A stretch of DNA of 64,000 nucleotides from Prescottella equi (GCF_002094305.1 NZ_LWTX01000014.1:1-64000); one strand, 5' to 3'; shown: positions 36,281 through 47,253, counted from the stretch's first letter. The notes: generated from the sequence alone by a model not told the origin. Program-made: numbers and translations.

Positions 36281-39253
36281 GTGGCGGATCGCCTGATCGT
36301 GCAAGGTGCGCGGGAGCACAATCTGCGAGGGATCAATCTCGATCTGCCCCGGGACAGCCTGATCGTCTTCACCGGGCTGTCCGGCTCCGGAAAGTCCAGC
36401 CTCGCGTTCGACACCATCTTCGCGGAGGGGCAGCGGCGCTACGTCGAGTCGCTGTCGGCGTACGCGCGGCAGTTCCTCGGCCAGATGGACAAGCCCGACG
36501 TCGACTTCATCGAGGGTCTGTCGCCCGCGGTGTCGATCGACCAGAAGTCCACCAACCGCAATCCGCGCTCGACAGTGGGCACCATCACCGAGGTGTACGA
36601 CTACCTGCGCCTGCTGTATGCGCGTGCGGGCACGGCCCACTGCCCGGTGTGCGGCGAGCAGATCGCACGCCAGACGCCGCAGCAGATCGTCGACCAGGTG
36701 CTCGACATGGAGGAGGGAACCAAGTTCCAGGTCCTCGCACCCGTCGTCCGGACACGCAAGGGCGAGTTCGTCGATCTGTTCGAGCAGCTCAACACACAGG
36801 GCTACTCGCGCGTGCGCGTGGACGGTGTGATCCACCAGCTCACCGATCCGCCCAAGTTGAAGAAGCAGGAGAAGCACGACATCGAGGTGGTCGTCGACCG
36901 TCTCACCGTCAAGGCGAGCGCGAAGCAGCGGCTCACCGACTCCGTCGAGACGGCACTGCGTCTGGCCGACGGGATCGTCGTGCTGGACTTCGTCGATCGC
37001 GACGAGGACGCTCCCGACCGGGAGCGGCGGTTCTCCGAGAAGTTGGCGTGCCCCAACGCGCATCCGCTGTCGATCGACGACCTCGAGCCGCGGTCCTTCT
37101 CGTTCAACTCTCCGTACGGCGCCTGCCCCGAGTGCACCGGTCTCGGCATCCGCAAGGAGGTCGACCCCGACCTGGTCGTGCCGGACCCCGAACTGAGCCT
37201 CGAGGACGGCGCCATCGCCCCGTGGTCGATGGGCCAGAGCTCGGAGTACTTCGGGCGCTTGCTGTCCGGCCTGGGCGACATCATGGGCTTCGACATGGCC
37301 ACGCCGTGGAACAAGCTGCCCGCCAAGGCGCGCCGCGCGATCCTCGAGGGCAGCACCGAACAGGTCCACGTCCGGTACAAGAACCGCTACGGACGCACCC
37401 GCTCCTACTACGCCGAGTTCGAAGGCGTCATGCCGTTCCTGCACCGTCGGCTCGAGCAGACCGAGTCCGAGCAGATGAAGGAGCGCTACGACGGCTACAT
37501 GCGCGACGTCCCGTGCCCCGCGTGTGACGGCGCCCGCCTGCGGCCCGAGATCCTCTCGGTCACCATCTCCTCCGAGACCTACGGTCAGAAGTCGATCGCG
37601 CAGGTCTGTGAGCTCTCGATCGCCGAGTGCTCGGCGTTCCTCAACAGCCTCACGCTGGGCGCCCGCGAGGAAGCGATCGCGGGCCAGGTCCTCAAGGAGG
37701 TGCAGGCGCGCCTGGGCTTCCTGCTCGACGTCGGGCTCGAATACCTGTCGTTGGCGCGTGCCGCGGGCACCCTGTCGGGCGGTGAGGCCCAGCGCATCCG
37801 GCTCGCCACCCAGATCGGGTCCGGGCTCGTCGGCGTGCTGTACGTGCTCGACGAGCCGTCCATCGGCCTGCACCAGCGCGACAATCGTCGTCTCATCGAG
37901 ACGCTCACCCGGCTGCGGGACCTCGGCAACACCTTGATCGTCGTCGAGCACGACGAGGACACCATCCGGACCTCGGACTGGGTCGTCGACATCGGCCCCC
38001 TCGCGGGTGAGCACGGCGGTCGGGTGGTGCACAGCGGTACGTACAAGGAACTTCTCGGCAACACGGAGTCCCTCACGGGCGCGTACCTGTCCGGCCGCAG
38101 TGTGATCGAGGTGCCGGCCGAGCGGCGTGCGGTGGACCGCAAGCGGCAGATCACTGTCGTCGGCGCCCGGGAGAACAACCTTGCGGGTATCGACGTCAGC
38201 TTCCCGCTCGGCGTCCTCACCTCCGTCACGGGCGTGTCCGGCTCCGGCAAGTCGACATTGGTGAACGACATCCTGGCCACCGTGATGGCGAACAAGCTCA
38301 ACGGCGCACGGCAGGTGCCGGGTCGGCACACCCGCATCAACGGCCTCGATCAACTCGACAAGCTGGTTCAGGTGGACCAGTCGCCGATCGGGCGGACCCC
38401 GCGGTCGAACGCGGCCACCTACACCGGTGTCTTCGACAAGATCCGGACGCTGTTCGCCGCGACCACCGAGGCCAAGGTCCGTGGATATCAGCCGGGACGA
38501 TTCTCGTTCAACGTCAAGGGCGGTCGCTGCGAGGCGTGCTCCGGTGACGGCACCTTGAAGATCGAGATGAACTTCCTGCCGGACGTCTATGTGCCGTGCG
38601 AGGTCTGTCACGGCGCCCGCTACAACCGCGAGACGCTCGAGGTGCACTACAAGGGCAAGACCATCGCCGAGGTGCTCGACATGCCGATCGAGGAGGCCGC
38701 CGAGTTCTTCGAGCCCGTCACCTCGATCCACCGGTACCTCAAGACCCTCGTCGAGGTGGGCCTCGGCTACGTCCGGTTGGGCCAGCCGGCGCCCACGCTC
38801 TCGGGTGGTGAGGCGCAGCGGGTCAAGCTGGCGGCGGAACTCCAGAAGCGGTCCACCGGGCGCACGGTCTACGTGCTCGACGAGCCCACGACCGGTCTGC
38901 ACTTCGAGGACATCCGGAAGCTGCTGAAGGTCGTCAACGGTCTCGTCGACAAGGGCAACACCGTGATCGTCATCGAGCACAACCTCGATGTGATCAAGAC
39001 GTCCGACTGGGTGATCGACATGGGGCCCGAGGGCGGCTCCGGTGGCGGCACCGTGGTGGCCGAGGGAACTCCGGAAGACGTCGCGGCCGTGCCGGGCAGC
39101 TACACCGGGCGGTTCCTGGAGGAAGTGCTGTCCGCGCCGCCGGCGACGAACGGAGCAGCGCCCCGGAAGTCCGGAGTGAACAAGGCGTCCGGAGCGACCA
39201 AAGCCAAGGCCGCGCCGCGAAAGCGTGCGCGGAAGGCCGCGACGGTCGGCTGA
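36281..39253 (+). CDS. uvrA: excinuclease ABC subunit A
   Basis: A 990-residue UvrA, the damage-recognition ATPase of nucleotide excision repair. It has two ABC modules: Walker [10 protein letters not shown] (about 32-40) and GVSGSGKST (about 650), signatures [12 protein letters not shown] and [12 protein letters not shown], and zinc-binding cysteine pairs including [10 protein letters not shown] and [11 protein letters not shown] with [10 protein letters not shown]. The last about 35 residues form a Lys/Ala-rich tail not needed for the fold. GTG 36281 follows GAGAAGGGA. A perfect hairpin terminator follows. Confidence 0.97.
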   Translation: MADRLIVQGAREHNLRGINLDLPRDSLIVFTGLSGSGKSSLAFDTIFAEGQRRYVESLSAYARQFLGQMDKPDVDFIEGLSPAVSIDQKSTNRNPRSTVGTITEVYDYLRLLYARAGTAHCPVCGEQIARQTPQQIVDQVLDMEEGTKFQVLAPVVRTRKGEFVDLFEQLNTQGYSRVRVDGVIHQLTDPPKLKKQEKHDIEVVVDRLTVKASAKQRLTDSVETALRLADGIVVLDFVDRDEDAPDRERRFSEKLACPNAHPLSIDDLEPRSFSFNSPYGACPECTGLGIRKEVDPDLVVPDPELSLEDGAIAPWSMGQSSEYFGRLLSGLGDIMGFDMATPWNKLPAKARRAILEGSTEQVHVRYKNRYGRTRSYYAEFEGVMPFLHRRLEQTESEQMKERYDGYMRDVPCPACDGARLRPEILSVTISSETYGQKSIAQVCELSIAECSAFLNSLTLGAREEAIAGQVLKEVQARLGFLLDVGLEYLSLARAAGTLSGGEAQRIRLATQIGSGLVGVLYVLDEPSIGLHQRDNRRLIETLTRLRDLGNTLIVVEHDEDTIRTSDWVVDIGPLAGEHGGRVVHSGTYKELLGNTESLTGAYLSGRSVIEVPAERRAVDRKRQITVVGARENNLAGIDVSFPLGVLTSVTGVSGSGKSTLVNDILATVMANKLNGARQVPGRHTRINGLDQLDKLVQVDQSPIGRTPRSNAATYTGVFDKIRTLFAATTEAKVRGYQPGRFSFNVKGGRCEACSGDGTLKIEMNFLPDVYVPCEVCHGARYNRETLEVHYKGKTIAEVLDMPIEEAAEFFEPVTSIHRYLKTLVEVGLGYVRLGQPAPTLSGGEAQRVKLAAELQKRSTGRTVYVLDEPTTGLHFEDIRKLLKVVNGLVDKGNTVIVIEHNLDVIKTSDWVIDMGPEGGSGGGTVVAEGTPEDVAAVPGSYTGRFLEEVLSAPPATNGAAPRKSGVNKASGATKAKAAPRKRARKAATVG

Positions 39254-39281
39254 CCGAAGCCTGTCGACTCAGAACGAGCGA

Positions 39282-39315
39282 ACGGCGGTGGGAAACCGAG
39301 GTTTCCCACCGCCGT
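39282..39315. terminator. uvrA terminator
   Basis: Fifteen-base perfect arms (39282-39296 and 39301-39315) with a CGAG loop, between uvrA and the convergent first micro-protein gene, so it may serve both. Confidence 0.85.
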
Positions 39316-39335
39316 CAAGCTGTCAGCGGACCGAA

Positions 39336-39458
39336 TCAGGACGGCTGCTGCTGCTCGGACGAACCGCCGAGCAGCGAGCCCAGCAGTGCGGTGATGTCGA
39401 GGTCACCGCTGCTCAGCGCGCTGATGAGGCCCGGAAGAATTTCGCTGATCGATCCCAT
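39336..39458 (-). CDS. 40-residue micro-protein A, paralog of B
   Basis: ATG 39458 follows a strong AAGGAGAG ribosome site and opens a 40-codon frame ending at the TGA at 39336. The peptide begins MGSISEILPGL, has GDLDITALLGSLL in the middle, and ends EQQQPS. It is amphipathic and acidic, with no signal peptide. About 63% of residues are identical to the second micro-protein encoded 350 nt upstream, and the conserved positions are spread over the length, which shows that the frame is real. Family unknown; short channel peptides (corynebacterial PorA/PorH type) or a small regulatory peptide are possibilities only. Confidence 0.75.
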   Translation of the reverse strand: MGSISEILPGLISALSSGDLDITALLGSLLGGSSEQQQPS

Positions 39459-39512
39459 GTATCTCTCCTTCGAATCGGTCCTTCGGGGGGGAAGGTCCAG
39501 GTGGGGGTATGC

Positions 39513-39526
39513 GTGATCTGGATCAC
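39513..39526. promoter_or_regulatory. CRP/GlxR-like site in leader of micro-protein A
   Basis: GTGATCTGGATCAC matches the GTGA-N6-TCAC core exactly. The corresponding place before micro-protein B (39987-40000) reads GTGATCTGAACCAC, with one changed base. Both lie after the candidate -10, which would suit repression. Confidence 0.4.
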
Positions 39527-39760
39527 TTTCCGATCACGCGACGGTGACGCTACCAACACGGCGGGGTGATTCGGGGCGCTTTTCGCAAACTTGTTTTCCG
39601 TCATCGAACGCGGAGTTTGTGCAGGCCAGCGTGGAAGTCGGACATCTGTCCAGAAACTGCCTGGTGGCGGCCCTGTGGGCGCGCGGGACGCGGCGTTCGG
39701 CGGCGGAAGCAAAGTTCGGGCGCGCAAGTGGGACTCGGGGGTCCTCCGGGCAAAAGAAAC

Positions 39761-39789
39761 GGCGGCGGGGGCTGATTGCCCCCGCCGCC
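39761..39789 (-). terminator. terminator of micro-protein B
   Basis: Twelve-base perfect arms (39761-39772, 39778-39789) with a 5-nt loop; on the minus strand it is followed by GTTTCTTTTG. Confidence 0.85.
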
Positions 39790-39805
39790 GGAAAGTTCCC
39801 GGACC

Positions 39806-39937
39806 TTACTGGCCGCCGCCGCCCTGCTGCTGCTCGGCGGAGCCGGCGAGGAGCTGGGTGAGCAGTGCGGTGATGTCGATGTCACCGTTGGTGATGGCGC
39901 CGAGCAAGCCGCTGAAGATGTCGCCGATCGATCCCAT
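39806..39937 (-). CDS. 43-residue micro-protein B, paralog of A
   Basis: ATG 39937 follows AAGGAGAACG and opens a 43-codon frame ending in TAA at 39806. It begins MGSIGDIFSGL, contains GDIDITALLTQLL, and ends EQQQ plus a Gly-rich tail. It shares the MGSI start, GDxDITALL core and EQQQ segment with micro-protein A. A strong intrinsic terminator follows, so it is a complete transcription unit. No cysteines, no signal peptide, net negative. Function unknown. Confidence 0.78.
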   Translation of the reverse strand: MGSIGDIFSGLLGAITNGDIDITALLTQLLAGSAEQQQGGGGQ

Positions 39938-40077
39938 TCGTTCTCCTTAGGTCGTCCCCGGGTGAGGACTCTGGTGGGGGAGTTGCGTGATCTGAACCAC
40001 GCGAAGGGGACGCTACCAATGTGACGAGTGTGGCGCGAGGGGAATCAGTGCATCGGGTTTGCCGGCTTTGCCGCTGA

Positions 40078-40455
40078 TCAGTAGACCGGGCCGGTGTACT
40101 TCTCGCCGGGGCCCTTGCCGGGCTCGTCGGGGTGGGCCGATGTCTCACGGAAGGCGCGCTGCAGGGCCTGGAGTCCCTCGCGGATCGGACCGGCGTGCGG
40201 ACCGAGGTATTCGACGGAGGCGGTGACCAGCCCGGCGAGCGCAGTGATCACGCGGCGCGCTTCGTCCAGATCCAGGTTGGGGCTGGTCTCCGGGTTCTCG
40301 TCGGACAGGCCCAGCTTCTCGGCGGCCGAGCTCATCAGCATGACGGCGGCGCGGCTGATCACCTCGATGGCGGGAACATCCGCGAGCTCGCGGATGTCGT
40401 CGAGGTCGTCCTCGGCGTGCTGAACGGCTTCGGCCGGGTCGGGATTCTGCGTCAT
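40078..40455 (-). CDS. DUF1844-domain protein
   Basis: A 125-residue protein with the DUF1844 core ISRAAVMLMSSAAEKLGL (about 34-51) followed by LDEARRVITALAGL. The N-terminus is acidic and the C-terminal tail is Gly/Pro-rich. Function is not known; actinobacterial members often lie next to infC, as here, divergently. ATG 40455 has no strong ribosome site. The 140 nt between it and micro-protein B hold only that gene's leader. Confidence 0.78.
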   Translation of the reverse strand: MTQNPDPAEAVQHAEDDLDDIRELADVPAIEVISRAAVMLMSSAAEKLGLSDENPETSPNLDLDEARRVITALAGLVTASVEYLGPHAGPIREGLQALQRAFRETSAHPDEPGKGPGEKYTGPVY

Positions 40456-40844
40456 GCTCTCAGGATTCCACCCGTGATCGCGCTCGGGGGTGACCGGGTC
40501 GGGACACGGAGCGCGATTCGATTCCCGGCGGGGGAGGTGTTAGGCTATTCGTCACGACCGCCCTCGGCTTCGGCCAGGGCAGCAAAGTGGAGTCCGACTC
40601 CCACCTCTGCGCGGCACCGACGGTGCAGTTCAGTGGTCCGGTCGCCGGACGGCAGCAGTGCCGGACGGCTCCCTCGGGTAATCGAGGGGACGCAAGGTCC
40701 GAGGTCTCGGATCCGGCGTCGAACCGGTCGACATCGGGCCCCGCACGACGAAACACTCGTCGACGCGGGGCTTTCTTGTTGGGGTAGAGGGCGCACGGGC
40801 TGCGGCGCGGTCAACGGACTGCACCGTACTACCTAGGAGGCCCC
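40456..40844 (+). promoter_or_regulatory. infC promoter and long leader with attenuator
   Basis: A TAGGCT -10 at 40541-40546 predicts a leader of about 290 nt before infC. It ends in a hairpin (GCCCCGC 40738-40744 with GCGGGGC 40765-40771, inner CGACG/CGTCG) followed by TTTCTTGTT, an intrinsic terminator inside the leader. Premature termination controlled by L20 or IF3 is known for infC operons in other bacteria; the mechanism here is inferred. Confidence 0.55.
40738..40780 (+). terminator. attenuator in the infC leader
   Basis: Seven-base outer stem plus a five-base inner stem, then a T-rich run, located 65 nt before the infC start and therefore inside the transcript. Confidence 0.65.
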
Positions 40845-41450
40845 ATCAGCACCGAGACCCGCATCAACGAGCGCATCCGCGTCCCCGAGGTTCGCCTCAT
40901 CGGACCGGGTGGTGAGCAGGTTGGGATCGTGCGTGTCGAGGATGCGCTTCGTGTCGCTCTCGAGGCCGACCTCGACCTGGTCGAGGTGGCTCCCGACGCC
41001 CGCCCGCCGGTCTGCAAGATCATGGATTACGGCAAGTTCAAGTACGAGACGGCGCAGAAGGCGCGCGAGTCGCGGAAGAACCAGCAGCAGACCGTGATCA
41101 AGGAGCAGAAGCTTCGGCCGAAGATCGACGATCACGACTACGAGACGAAGAAGCGCAACGTCATCCGCTTCCTCGAAGCGGGATCCAAGGTCAAGGTCAC
41201 GATCATGTTCCGTGGTCGTGAGCAGTCCCGTCCCGAGCTCGGTTTCCGCCTGCTGCAGCGCCTCGGTGCCGACGTCGCCGATCTCGGCTTCGTGGAAACG
41301 TCCGCGAAGCAGGACGGTCGCAACATGACGATGGTGCTGGCGCCGCACAAGGGTGCGAAGACGCGCGCCAAGGCGCAGGAAGAGGTCCAGGCTGCACAGC
41401 CGAAGCTCGCTGCCGGTGAGGATGGCACCGCCTCCGCGCCGAGCGCGTAG
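40845..41450 (+). CDS. infC: translation initiation factor IF-3, non-canonical ATC start
   Basis: A 201-residue IF-3 that binds the 30S subunit and checks start-codon choice. The conserved N-terminus [19 protein letters not shown] begins at an ATC codon (40845) 4 nt after a perfect AGGAGG. No in-frame ATG, GTG or TTG exists before 40929, which would cut off conserved residues. Rare start codons in infC allow IF-3 to repress its own translation. The N-domain ends near residue 75, the linker is [11 protein letters not shown], and the C-domain contains [10 protein letters not shown]. The extra Ala/Glu-rich tail is common in actinobacteria. Confidence 0.95.
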   Translation: MSTETRINERIRVPEVRLIGPGGEQVGIVRVEDALRVALEADLDLVEVAPDARPPVCKIMDYGKFKYETAQKARESRKNQQQTVIKEQKLRPKIDDHDYETKKRNVIRFLEAGSKVKVTIMFRGREQSRPELGFRLLQRLGADVADLGFVETSAKQDGRNMTMVLAPHKGAKTRAKAQEEVQAAQPKLAAGEDGTASAPSA

Positions 41451-41509
41451 CCGGCCGACCGGACCACTTCACGAAGACCGAAGTACAGAACACAAGAACT
41501 GAGGACTCC

Positions 41510-41704
41510 ATGCCCAAGTCGAAGACCCACAGCGGCACCGCGAAGCGATTCAAGGTGTCCGGTAGCGGAAAGATCCTGCGCCAGAAGGCGGGACGTCGCC
41601 ACCTGCTCGAGCACAAGAGCTCGCGTGTGACCCGCCGCCTCGACGGCGTCGCCGTCGTCGCCGACGTGGACGCGCCGCGCATCAAGCGCCTGCTCGGCAT
41701 CTGA
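41510..41704 (+). CDS. rpmI: 50S ribosomal protein L35
   Basis: A 64-residue basic ribosomal protein beginning [14 protein letters not shown], of standard length. It is the second gene of the infC-rpmI-rplT unit, 59 nt after infC. ATG 41510 has TGAGGA upstream. Confidence 0.97.
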   Translation: MPKSKTHSGTAKRFKVSGSGKILRQKAGRRHLLEHKSSRVTRRLDGVAVVADVDAPRIKRLLGI

Positions 41705-41767
41705 TTTCTTCCCTTACTCGACCGCACGGGGTGTGTCTGCGCCCCGACAGATTGACAGGATTTTGCA

Positions 41768-42157
41768 GTGGCACGCGTAAAGAGGGCAGTCAACGCCCAG
41801 AAGAAGCGTCGTTCGATTCTCGAGGCCTCGAGCGGCTACCGCGGACAGCGTTCGCGCCTGTACCGCAAGGCCAAGGAGCAGCAGCTCCACTCGCTGACGT
41901 ACGCCTACCGTGACCGTCGTGCGCGCAAGGGCGACTTCCGCAAGCTGTGGATTGCTCGCATCAATGCTGCGGCCCGCGCCAACGACATCACGTACAACCG
42001 CTTCATCCAGGGCCTGAAGGCTGCGGGTGTCGAGGTCGACCGCAAGATCCTCGCCGAGCTGGCGGTCTCCGACGCCGCCGCGTTCGCCGGCCTCGTGGCG
42101 GTCGCGAAGGCTGCTCTGCCGGCCGACGTCAACGCTCCGGCCGGAGAAGCGGCCTGA
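41768..42157 (+). CDS. rplT: 50S ribosomal protein L20
   Basis: A 129-residue L20 with the start [15 protein letters not shown] and the central [19 protein letters not shown]. It binds 23S rRNA early in large-subunit assembly and in many bacteria represses its own operon. GTG 41768 has an ACAGGA site. An Ala-rich extension at the C-terminus is typical of the group. Confidence 0.97.
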   Translation: MARVKRAVNAQKKRRSILEASSGYRGQRSRLYRKAKEQQLHSLTYAYRDRRARKGDFRKLWIARINAAARANDITYNRFIQGLKAAGVEVDRKILAELAVSDAAAFAGLVAVAKAALPADVNAPAGEAA

Positions 42158-42180
42158 GTCAGCAGTTCCGGAATCGACCC

Positions 42181-42981
42181 GTGGACCCGTTCACCGAACG
42201 GACTCCGCGGGTCGTTTCTGCTGTCAAGCTCCTGCGCGGCGCAGAGCGCAGGAAGACGGGCCGGTTCCTCGTCGAGGGCGAGAACGCGGTCGCCGAGGCG
42301 CTGATCGCCGGGCCCGTGCACGAGTTGTTCTTCACCGAGCAGGCCGCCGAGCGCTACCCCCACCTGATCGAGCGGGCCGTTGCCGACGGCGTTCGTGGTT
42401 CGCTGGTCACGGACCGGGCGATCCGGGCGCTGAGCGACACCGTGACACCTCCCGGCGTCGTGGCCGTATGCGATCTGCTCGACGTGCCGCTGGCCACCGC
42501 GGTGACGTCGCGGACCCGGCTCCTGGCAGTTCCCGTGGCGATCGGTGAGCCGGGCAATGCCGGCACGGTCATCCGGGTTGCCGACGCGGTCGGTGCCGAT
42601 GCGGCGATCCTCGCCGGTGACAGCGTGGACCCCCACAACGGCAAGTGTGTGCGGTCCTCTGCCGGCAGCCTGTTCCACATCCCGATCGTGCGGGAGCGCA
42701 ACGTCGACGCCGTGCTCGACGCTCTGACGTCGGCAGGCATCCAGATTCTGGCAACCGCGGCCGACGGCGAGGTCGATCTCGACGAGGCCGACGACCTGTT
42801 GGCCCGCCCCACCGCCTGGTTGTTCGGCAACGAGGCCCACGGACTCGACGCCGCGGTGGCGCGGCGAGCCGATCATCGGGTGCGGATCCCGATCCGCGGC
42901 CGGGCCGAGAGCCTGAACCTGGCCACGGCGGCGTCGATCTGCCTGTACGCCAGCGCGCGGGTGCAGGGCCGGCAGTCCTGA
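42181..42981 (+). CDS. tsnR: TrmH/SpoU-family rRNA methyltransferase
   Basis: A 266-residue RNA 2'-O-ribose methyltransferase of the SpoU class. The N-terminal substrate-binding domain carries RRKTGRFLVEGENAV. The knotted SAM domain shows GEPGNAGTVIRVADA, the LFGNEAHGL motif, and LNLATAASICLY at the end. Position after rplT matches Rv1644 (tsnR). It probably methylates 23S rRNA; the exact nucleotide is unknown. GTG 42181 has only a weak ribosome site 23 nt after rplT, so translation may rely on coupling. Confidence 0.88.
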   Translation: MDPFTERTPRVVSAVKLLRGAERRKTGRFLVEGENAVAEALIAGPVHELFFTEQAAERYPHLIERAVADGVRGSLVTDRAIRALSDTVTPPGVVAVCDLLDVPLATAVTSRTRLLAVPVAIGEPGNAGTVIRVADAVGADAAILAGDSVDPHNGKCVRSSAGSLFHIPIVRERNVDAVLDALTSAGIQILATAADGEVDLDEADDLLARPTAWLFGNEAHGLDAAVARRADHRVRIPIRGRAESLNLATAASICLYASARVQGRQS

Positions 42982-44157
<1,176 letters not shown>

Positions 44158-44187
44158 TCGCGACGAGAACGAGAGAGCTGAGAAGAC

Positions 44188-46677
44188 GTGCGAGTAGCGC
44201 AATCGTGGCTGACCGACATCCTGCAGCGGACCACCCCTGAGTGGCAGGTGAGCCCCGAGGAACTTGACGCGGGGTTCGTCCGGGTGGGGCTCGAGGTCGA
44301 GGAGGTCGACACTCTCGAGCCCGTGACCGGGCCGCTGGTGGTGGGCCGGGTGCTCGAGATCGAGGAACTCACCGAGTTCAAGAAGCCGATCCGCTTCTGC
44401 AAGGTGGACGTCGGCGCAGACGAACCGCAGGAGATCGTCTGCGGCGCCCGGAATTTCGCTCAAGGCGACCTCGTGATCGCCGCGCTGCCGGGTGCCGTGC
44501 TGCCCGGCGGATTCGCGATCGCGTCCCGCAAGACGTACGGCAAGGTGTCGAACGGCATGATGTGCTCGGCGTCCGAGCTGGGTATCGGCAAGGACCATTC
44601 CGGCATCCTCGTGCTCGAGCCCGGTACAGCCGAGCCCGGTACCGACGCCAACGTCCTGCTGGGTCTCGACGACACCGTCATCGAGCTCAACATCACGCCC
44701 GACCGCGGCTACTGCTTCTCGGTGCGCGGACTGACCCGCGAACTGGCGTGCGGGTTCGACCTCGAGTTCGCCGATCCCGCGGCGATCGCGCCGCTGCCGT
44801 CCGACGGCGGCGAGGCGTGGCCGATCACACTCGAGCCGGAGTCCGGGGCCACCCGGTTCACGGCGCGCCGGATCACCGGTATCGACCCGAAGGCCGTCAG
44901 CCCGTGGTGGCTGCAGCGTCGTCTGTTGATGTCGGGGGTGCGGCCGATCTCGCCGGCCGTGGACGTCACCAACTACGTGCTGCTCGAGCTCGGGCAGCCG
45001 CTGCACGCGTTCGACGCCGCGAAGGTCCAGGGCGGGCTCGTCGTGCGCCGCGCTCAGGCGGGGGAGAAGCTGACCACCCTCGACGGCATCGAGCGGGCAC
45101 TCGACGCCGAGGACGTGGTGATCGCCGACGACTCGGGCGCGGTATCGCTCGCAGGCGTCATGGGTGGTGCCTCCACCGAGGTCCACGACGGCACCACCGA
45201 CATCCTGCTCGAGTCCGCCACGTGGGATCCGCTGGCAGTGTTCAAGACGTCGCGTCGGCACAAGCTGATCAGCGAGGCCAGCAAGCGCTACGAGCGCGTC
45301 GTCGACCCCGAGGTGGCGCTGCCGGCACTCGACCGTGCCGCCGCGCTGCTCGTCGAGATCGCGGGCGGCACCGTCGAACCGGTCCTCACGGACATCGGTG
45401 GCGTGACGCCCGCCGGGCAGATCCGCATGGACATCGACCTGCCGGACCGGGTGGCCGGTGTGGCCTACCCGAACGGTACGGCCGCGCGCCGTCTGACACA
45501 GATCGGCTGCACCGTCGAGGTCGGCGTGAGCGAGACCGGGCACGGTCAACTCGTCGTGACGCCGCCGTCGTGGCGTCCGGACCTGACGCAGCCCGCCGAT
45601 CTGGTCGAGGAGGTGCTGCGCCTCGAAGGTCTCGAGCAGATCCCGTCGGTGCTGCCGCACGCTCCCGCCGGCCGCGGTCTGACGCCGCAGCAGCGCCGTC
45701 GCCGCGCGGTGGGCCGAATGCTGGCGGCGTCAGGGTGCGTCGAGGTCCTGCCCCCGGTGTTCCTCCCGCACGCCGTGTTCGACACCTGGGGTCTCGACGC
45801 GGACGATCCCCGTCGCAACACCACCAAGGTGCTCAACCCGCTCGAGTCGGATCGTCCCGAGCTGGCCTCGACGCTGCTTCCGGGCATGCTCGAGGTGCTG
45901 GCACGCAACGTCGCTCGCGGTCAGCGGGACGTCGCGTTGTACGGCGTCGCTCAGGTCGTCCAACCGGGTCCCGAGACCAAGCCGGTCGAGGCACTGCCGG
46001 TCGATCGTCGGCCCACCGACGAGCAGATCGCCGAACTGATGGGGTCGCTGCCCGCGCAGCCGCTGCACGTGGCAGTCGTGTTGGCCGGCCTGCGTGAGCC
46101 GTCGGGTCCGTGGGGGCCGGGTCGCGCCGTCGAAGCGGCGGATGCCTTCGCGCTCGTCCGGACCATCGCCGACGCCTGCGGTGTCACCGTGGAACTGCGC
46201 GCCGCGCAGTACCTGCCGTGGCATCCGGGTCGCTGCGCGGAGGTCGTGTTCGACGGCACCGTCGTCGGCCACGCCGGTGAGCTGCATCCCGCGGTGCTCG
46301 AGCGCGCCGGGTTGCCGGCCCGCACGTGTGCGGTGGAGATCGATCTCGACGCGCTGCCCGTGACCGAAGTGCTTCCGGCCCCGCGGATCTCGCCGTTCCC
46401 GGCGGTCCTGCAGGACGTCGCGGTGGTCGTCGACGCCTCGGTGCCCGCGGCTGCGGTCGAGGCGGCGCTGCGCAGCGGCGGCGGCGAACTGCTCGAGGAC
46501 ATCCGTCTGTTCGACGTGTTCGAGGGCGAGCAGGTGGGCGAGGGTCGTAAGTCGCTCGCCTTCGCGCTGCGATTCCGCGGTGCCGATCGCACGCTGACCG
46601 AGGACGAGGCCAGCGCGGCCCGAGACGCGGCGGTCGCGTCGGCGGCGGCTGCGGTCGGTGCCGTGCTGCGCGGCTGA
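44188..46677 (+). CDS. pheT: phenylalanyl-tRNA synthetase beta subunit
   Basis: An 829-residue subunit of the alpha2-beta2 enzyme. Domains in order: tRNA-binding EMAP/OB domain (about 40-155), B3/B4 editing domain (about 210-390, with [14 protein letters not shown]), B5 domain (about 405-480), class II-like core, and C-terminal ferredoxin-fold anticodon-binding domain (about 735-829). GTG 44188 has a GAGA-type site. Length is standard for actinobacteria. Confidence 0.96.
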   Translation: MRVAQSWLTDILQRTTPEWQVSPEELDAGFVRVGLEVEEVDTLEPVTGPLVVGRVLEIEELTEFKKPIRFCKVDVGADEPQEIVCGARNFAQGDLVIAALPGAVLPGGFAIASRKTYGKVSNGMMCSASELGIGKDHSGILVLEPGTAEPGTDANVLLGLDDTVIELNITPDRGYCFSVRGLTRELACGFDLEFADPAAIAPLPSDGGEAWPITLEPESGATRFTARRITGIDPKAVSPWWLQRRLLMSGVRPISPAVDVTNYVLLELGQPLHAFDAAKVQGGLVVRRAQAGEKLTTLDGIERALDAEDVVIADDSGAVSLAGVMGGASTEVHDGTTDILLESATWDPLAVFKTSRRHKLISEASKRYERVVDPEVALPALDRAAALLVEIAGGTVEPVLTDIGGVTPAGQIRMDIDLPDRVAGVAYPNGTAARRLTQIGCTVEVGVSETGHGQLVVTPPSWRPDLTQPADLVEEVLRLEGLEQIPSVLPHAPAGRGLTPQQRRRRAVGRMLAASGCVEVLPPVFLPHAVFDTWGLDADDPRRNTTKVLNPLESDRPELASTLLPGMLEVLARNVARGQRDVALYGVAQVVQPGPETKPVEALPVDRRPTDEQIAELMGSLPAQPLHVAVVLAGLREPSGPWGPGRAVEAADAFALVRTIADACGVTVELRAAQYLPWHPGRCAEVVFDGTVVGHAGELHPAVLERAGLPARTCAVEIDLDALPVTEVLPAPRISPFPAVLQDVAVVVDASVPAAAVEAALRSGGGELLEDIRLFDVFEGEQVGEGRKSLAFALRFRGADRTLTEDEASAARDAAVASAAAAVGAVLRG

Positions 46678-46698
46678 CATTCGAGTTCGACCAGGGAG

Positions 46699-46741
46699 GG
46701 GCTCCTCTCGGTAGCCTGGACAGTGCTGTCGAGAGGAGCCC
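46699..46741 (+). promoter_or_regulatory. 12-bp inverted repeat over promoter and ribosome site
   Basis: Arms 46699-46710 and 46730-46741 are perfect reverse complements. The loop contains a -10-like TAGCCT (46712-46717), and the right arm contains the GAGGAG ribosome site of the gene at 46745. It could be an operator around a promoter or, if transcribed, a hairpin hiding the ribosome site. Confidence 0.5.
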
Positions 46742-46744
46742 TTC

Positions 46745-47182
46745 ATGGTTGACCCGGACGAGACACTCACCCGCCTACAGGGGCTGGACGACGCCGCGTT
46801 GTTGGAAGTGGTGCTCGCGGTCACGCACGGCCGGCCCGCCTTGGCTCCGGTGCACGCTGCGGCGGCGATGCTCGCGGCCGCCGGGGGCCACACCTCCGAC
46901 GTCCCACCGGACCCGTCGCGTCCCGCTGCGCCCCCGGACGTTCCGCCGCCCACGATGATCGGGACGGGTTCGCCGTCGGGGCTCGACTACACCGATGCGG
47001 GAGTGCCGACCTTCGACCGGGTGCGTGACCGGATCGAGGAACGCTTCGGTACGGCGATCGGGTCGGAGGAACTCGAACGAGAGAGCCGTACCGGCCGTGA
47101 CGTCGACGAGCAGTGGCAGGCACGGGAGAAGGCGGGCCGCGACCGGCTCGACGAGATCCGCCGATCGATGAAGGACGGATGA
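46745..47182 (+). CDS. hypothetical protein, 145 residues
   Basis: I do not recognise a family. Residues 1-48 look helical and hydrophobic-patterned (LTRLQGLDDAALLEVVLAV), 49-75 are Pro-rich, and 90-145 are charged and helical (RIEERFGTAIGSEELERE, then EKAGRDRLDEIRRSM). No signal peptide or membrane segment. ATG 46745 follows GAGGAG by 6 nt. The gene begins 67 nt after pheT, behind a 12-bp inverted repeat. A soluble adaptor or coiled-coil protein is a guess. Confidence 0.7.
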   Translation: MVDPDETLTRLQGLDDAALLEVVLAVTHGRPALAPVHAAAAMLAAAGGHTSDVPPDPSRPAAPPDVPPPTMIGTGSPSGLDYTDAGVPTFDRVRDRIEERFGTAIGSEELERESRTGRDVDEQWQAREKAGRDRLDEIRRSMKDG

Positions 47183-47253
47183 CCCGCGCGTCGACCGGGA
47201 CGGCGGAGTTCTAGGCTCGTCGCACAGGCGCAGCAGAGATGAGGGGGACCTTC

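Larger units (their letters stand above)
39459..39805. other. leader of micro-protein A and spacer
   Basis: The 5' part (39459-39560, minus strand) resembles the leader of micro-protein B: TTGGTAGCGTC, then CGCGTG, then CAGATCACGCA and CCCCCAC blocks occur in the same order, so gene and leader were duplicated together. TAGCGT (39547-39552, minus) is a candidate -10. The stretch 39561-39760 shows no gene. The rest is the terminator of micro-protein B. Confidence 0.5.
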
